A DNA stretch of 8,469 nt, taken from positions 1 through 8,469 of the forward strand of contig CALXVF010000049.1 in NCBI GenBank assembly GCA_944391895.1, in the 5' to 3' direction. A program made the position numbers and the translations under genes. How positions within the stretch are numbered: position 1 is the first letter of the stretch; the number at the start of each line of letters is the position of its first letter. Below the pieces are notes generated by a model. That model had not been told where the DNA came from. It was given only the letters and a program-made list of their open reading frames with translations, and did no database searches. This stretch comes from an uncultured Clostridia bacterium (GTDB lineage: Bacteria; Bacillota; Clostridia; TANB77; CAG-508). This document shows positions 6,663-8,469 of the stretch, piece by piece.

Positions 6663-6710
6663 AAAAAAAGAATTGAACATATAAATTTTTATATGTTCAA
6701 CTCTTTTTTT
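6663..6710 (-). terminator. Terminator of htrA, bidirectional
   Basis: An 11-base-pair core, TTGAACATATA (6673-6683) with TATATGTTCAA (6690-6700), has a six-base loop. It is extended past one mismatch by an A-run/T-run stem (6663-6671 with 6702-6710). On the minus strand it begins 7 bases after the htrA stop and ends in a run of T. The plus strand also ends in a long T-run, so it can stop transcription from both sides. Confidence 0.9.
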
Positions 6711-6717
6711 TTATTTA

Positions 6718-8025
6718 CTAAGGTTGTTCAGCAAGTGTTAATTCTACTGTAGTCTCCCTACCATCTCTATAAATTTTCAAAGACATTGTGTCTCCAATTT
6801 GATGAGTATTTTTTACTTCATTTAAGTCATCCATATTTTCAACTTTTTGTCCATCTGCTTCTATAATAATGTCTCCAACTTTTATACCAGCTTTTTCAGC
6901 AGGAGAGTAGTCATCAACACTTCTAACATAAGCACCGACTTTTAAATCGAAAGTTGGATTAGCTTCAATTGTTTCTTCTGTTATATCACTACCTGTTATA
7001 CCTATATAAGGTCTTTTTACTTTATTATATTGAATTAAATCATTGTAAATATCTTTAGTTGAATTAATAGGAATAGCAAAACCTAAACCTTCAACACCTT
7101 CGCCAGAAGCTTTTAGTGTATTAATTCCTATAACTTGACCTTTACTATTTACCAAAGCACCACCACTATTACCTTCGTTTATAGCAGCATCTGTTTGAAG
7201 AACAGTATATGTTTTTCCTTCAGAATCAGTAATTTCTCTGTTTAGAGCACTTATTGAACCTTGGCAAACAGTACTTCTCATTCCAAGTGGATTTCCAACA
7301 GACATACACCATTCACCAACTTGAACAGTATCAGAATCTCCAAGCTCAGCAGCAACTAAATCAGTTTTATCAATCTTTATAACCGCTAAGTCAGTTTGCT
7401 CATCAGTTCCTATAATTTCAGCTTCATATGGAGTATCATCATTATATAAATATACTTGAATTTTGCTAGCCTTATTTACTTCATAATATGAACTAGAAGA
7501 TGAAGAACTAGTATCAATTACGTGGTTGTTAGTTAATATATATCCATCAGAACTAATAATGACTCCAGAACCTTCAGCAGTAGCAGTAGATGGATTTCTT
7601 GAAAATAGTGAATTTACTGAATACTCAACACTAATACCAACAATTGAAGGTAAAACTTTTTGAGCTACAGCTACACCGGTATCTGAAATATTAGATAAAG
7701 ATACTAAATCTAAATTAACATTATTATAATCTATATTAGAATTATTATCTTGAACTGTTCTTGAAGAAGTTCCTATGATATTATTTTTTATATTAGGGAT
7801 ACCAAAGCAAATGCCTAATACTAAAGTTGCTCCAACAATTCCACTAACAAAAGGAAGAGCTACAGTTTTTCCAAATCCAGGACCTGTTTTAGGCTTCTTT
7901 TCTTTTTTAGGTTTAGTAGCTTTAAAATTATTATTTTGAAAATTTGAATTATTATTTTGTTCAGTAGCATTTGTGTTTATATAACCATTATTGTATTGGT
8001 TATTATTGTTATATTGATTGTTCAT
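6718..8025 (-). CDS. htrA: HtrA/DegP-type membrane-anchored serine protease
   Basis: A trypsin-like (S1C/DegP) protease that degrades or handles misfolded proteins on the outer face of the membrane. It has 435 residues: a cytoplasmic tail rich in Asn (17 of the first 35 residues), a Lys/Pro-rich stretch (35-53), one membrane segment (about 54-76), a linker, then the protease domain. The triad is intact: H168 in NNHVI, D212 in TDLAVI and S287 in GNSGGAL. A single PDZ domain follows (about 340-430), with SPAEKAGIKVGDIIIEADG. A run of seven Ser lies four residues after the catalytic His. ATG 8025 is chosen over the in-frame ATG at 8064 because AAGGAG (8033-8038) sits 7 bases before it; the longer form would use the ribosome binding site itself as coding sequence. 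The gene is convergent with dxs. Upstream repeats resemble the CssR boxes of Bacillus htrA, hinting at secretion-stress control. It could equally be named degP or degQ, but single-PDZ anchored HtrA is the usual Gram-positive form. Confidence 0.95.
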   Translation of the reverse strand: MNNQYNNNNQYNNGYINTNATEQNNNSNFQNNNFKATKPKKEKKPKTGPGFGKTVALPFVSGIVGATLVLGICFGIPNIKNNIIGTSSRTVQDNNSNIDYNNVNLDLVSLSNISDTGVAVAQKVLPSIVGISVEYSVNSLFSRNPSTATAEGSGVIISSDGYILTNNHVIDTSSSSSSSYYEVNKASKIQVYLYNDDTPYEAEIIGTDEQTDLAVIKIDKTDLVAAELGDSDTVQVGEWCMSVGNPLGMRSTVCQGSISALNREITDSEGKTYTVLQTDAAINEGNSGGALVNSKGQVIGINTLKASGEGVEGLGFAIPINSTKDIYNDLIQYNKVKRPYIGITGSDITEETIEANPTFDLKVGAYVRSVDDYSPAEKAGIKVGDIIIEADGQKVENMDDLNEVKNTHQIGDTMSLKIYRDGRETTVELTLAEQP

Positions 8026-8032
8026 TTTTTTT

Positions 8033-8038
8033 CTCCTT
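8033..8038 (-). promoter_or_regulatory. Ribosome binding site fixing the htrA start
   Basis: AAGGAG on the minus strand, 7 A bases before ATG 8025. It decides against the longer 448-residue reading from 8064. Confidence 0.85.
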
Positions 8039-8092
8039 CTTTCTTGAAGTATGATACACTTCATATATATAATATTAACTTAATTTACATAT

Positions 8093-8137
8093 ATAATACA
8101 ACTGATTTGTGAAAAAAATGTGAAAAAGATGTTACAA
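8093..8137 (-). promoter_or_regulatory. Candidate htrA promoter with CssR-box-like repeats
   Basis: On the minus strand, TTTTCACA occurs at 8126-8119 and again at 8115-8108, exactly 11 bases apart, with a degenerate copy TTGTAACA one further 11-base step upstream (8137-8130). A -10 box TATTAT lies at 8098-8093; the sequence 17 bases before it (ACATTT) is a poor -35 box and falls between the two good repeats, as expected of an activator-dependent promoter. In Bacillus subtilis the htrA and htrB promoters carry TTTTCACA octamers recognised by the secretion-stress regulator CssR. The match in motif and gene is striking, but no cssRS genes are in this window. Confidence 0.5.
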
Positions 8138-8205
8138 TTTATTAACTTTTTAGTTTGTATCAGATTATTAAAATAAAGATTTGTCATACGGTTTAGGTAT
8201 TTGAT

Positions 8206-8230
8206 TTGTCGAAAATTGTCATAATTTGAC
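8206..8230 (+). repeat. Phased TTGTC direct repeats upstream of the Rpn-family promoter
   Basis: TTGTC at 8206-8210 and 8216-8220 is followed by the variant TTGAC at 8226-8230, each 10 bases apart, that is, on the same face of the helix. A further TTGTCATA (8181-8188) matches the second copy (8216-8223) over 8 bases. The set ends 12 bases before the -35 box of the next promoter, a place suited to a regulator site. The regulator is unknown. Confidence 0.4.
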
Positions 8231-8242
8231 GTACGATTTTCC

Positions 8243-8271
8243 TTGCAATATGGAGAAAAATGGTATAAAAT
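8243..8271 (+). promoter_or_regulatory. Probable promoter of the Rpn-family gene
   Basis: The -35 box TTGCAA (8243-8248) and the -10 box TAAAAT (8266-8271) have a 17-base spacer. An overlapping TATAAA with an extended TG (8261-8269) is an alternative -10. A 10-base palindrome ATGTATACAT (8270-8279) sits over the expected transcript start, and the leader to the ATG would be about 100 bases. Confidence 0.45.
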
Positions 8272-8323
8272 GTATACATAATATCATACATGATTTTTTC
8301 AAAAAAATTTATTCATGTTATTT

Positions 8324-8335
8324 TTGTTCGAACAA
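8324..8335. promoter_or_regulatory. Perfect 12-base palindrome in the Rpn-gene leader
   Basis: TTGTTCGAACAA is fully self-complementary and lies about 40 bases before the start codon. It has the look of a dimeric-repressor operator. It is not the usual Gram-positive LexA box, which has GAAC and GTTC in the opposite order separated by four bases. Confidence 0.35.
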
Positions 8336-8376
8336 TTAATTCAAGATATTAAATTTATTTCATAGGAGAATTAGAG

Positions 8377-8469
8377 ATGTCAAAAGAAAATAAAAAACAA
8401 GATTTATTAAAACCAAAAAACGATGTAGTGTTTCAAAGTTTATTTACTAAAAATAATGAAAAAATAACA
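8377..8469 (+). CDS. Rpn/PD-(D/E)XK nuclease family transposase, N-terminus only
   Basis: Only the first 31 codons are in the window; the frame is open to the right edge. After a Lys-rich start the product reads LLKPKNDVVFQSLF (10-23), the N-terminal signature I associate with the PD-(D/E)XK nuclease family transposases (PF12784 and the related Rpn recombination-promoting nucleases), with the conserved Asp at D16. Rpn proteins of E. coli are DNA endonucleases that raise RecA-independent recombination and have been linked to horizontal transfer and phage defence; in Bacillota such genes are common and often multi-copy. The catalytic D-ExK core lies beyond the window, so activity cannot be judged. 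AGGAG (8364-8368) stands 8 bases before the ATG, supporting the start. It has its own promoter, pointing away from htrA. Confidence 0.72.
   Translation, partial: MSKENKKQDLLKPKNDVVFQSLFTKNNEKIT

Larger units (their letters stand above)
8026..8376. other. Divergent regulatory region between htrA and the Rpn-family gene
   Basis: A 351-base stretch without a gene. From left to right it holds the htrA leader (8026-8090), a candidate htrA promoter with three 11-base-phased repeats (8093-8137), an A/T-rich stretch with nothing clear (8138-8180), repeated TTGTC motifs (8181-8230), a plus-strand promoter (8243-8271), and a leader with palindromes (8270-8335) ahead of the Rpn-family start. No small gene with a ribosome binding site was found in it. 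Confidence 0.7.

Noticed and set aside
8026..8064. Longer HtrA start giving 13 extra residues (MKCIILQERRRKK)
   Set aside because: The extra codons run through the AAGGAG ribosome site serving ATG 8025, and no ribosome site precedes the earlier ATG.
8324..8335. LexA (SOS) box in TTGTTCGAACAA
   Set aside because: Gram-positive LexA sites have GAAC, a four-base gap, then GTTC; here GTTC and GAAC are in reverse order with no gap.

Overview
The window is an AT-rich, gene-dense piece of a low-GC Gram-positive chromosome (Bacillota, most likely a Clostridia-type anaerobe; genus not determinable from this sequence). This rests on strong AGGAG-type ribosome binding sites, sigma-A promoters with 17-base spacers, hairpin plus T-run terminators, a zinc-finger (ClpE-type) Clp ATPase, a single-PDZ membrane-anchored HtrA and a PF06541 membrane protein. 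Nearly every gene is its own transcription unit, and no tRNA, rRNA, CRISPR array or intact insertion sequence was seen.

Layout: (1) 1-1521, minus: N-terminal 507 residues of a ClpE-like AAA+ unfoldase, running off the left edge. (2) 1522-1686: divergent promoters for clpE and the next gene. (3) 1687-2520, plus: membrane-anchored protein resembling the DUF4163/DUF3298 (RsiV/PdaC-type) domains, then a hairpin. (4) 2623-3300, plus: PF06541 multi-pass membrane protein, then a terminator. (5) 3510-4454, plus: secreted or anchored M23 (LytM) peptidase with a strong promoter and terminator but an oddly placed ribosome binding site. (6) 4498-4592: a 95-base inverted-repeat element with a GC-rich core. 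(7) 4660-6531, plus: dxs, best started at GTG rather than at an upstream ATG. (8) 6532-6717: convergent intergenic region with two terminators and an unexplained palindromic segment. (9) 6718-8025, minus: HtrA/DegP-type serine protease with an Asn-rich cytoplasmic tail. (10) 8026-8376: a 351-base regulatory region with an htrA promoter carrying CssR-box-like repeats and a separate promoter, repeats and palindromes ahead of the last gene. (11) 8377-8469, plus: first 31 codons of an Rpn/PD-(D/E)XK transposase-family protein, cut by the right edge.

Functionally the set leans towards protein quality control (ClpE in the cytoplasm, HtrA outside the membrane) and cell-envelope upkeep (M23 peptidase, two membrane or envelope proteins), with one isoprenoid gene (dxs). 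This looks like ordinary core chromosome with small mobile-type insertions, not a dedicated new system. The best leads are the GC-rich inverted-repeat element before dxs, the 11-base-phased TTTTCACA repeats at htrA, the possible non-AUG start of the M23 gene, and the repeat-rich leader of the Rpn-family gene.
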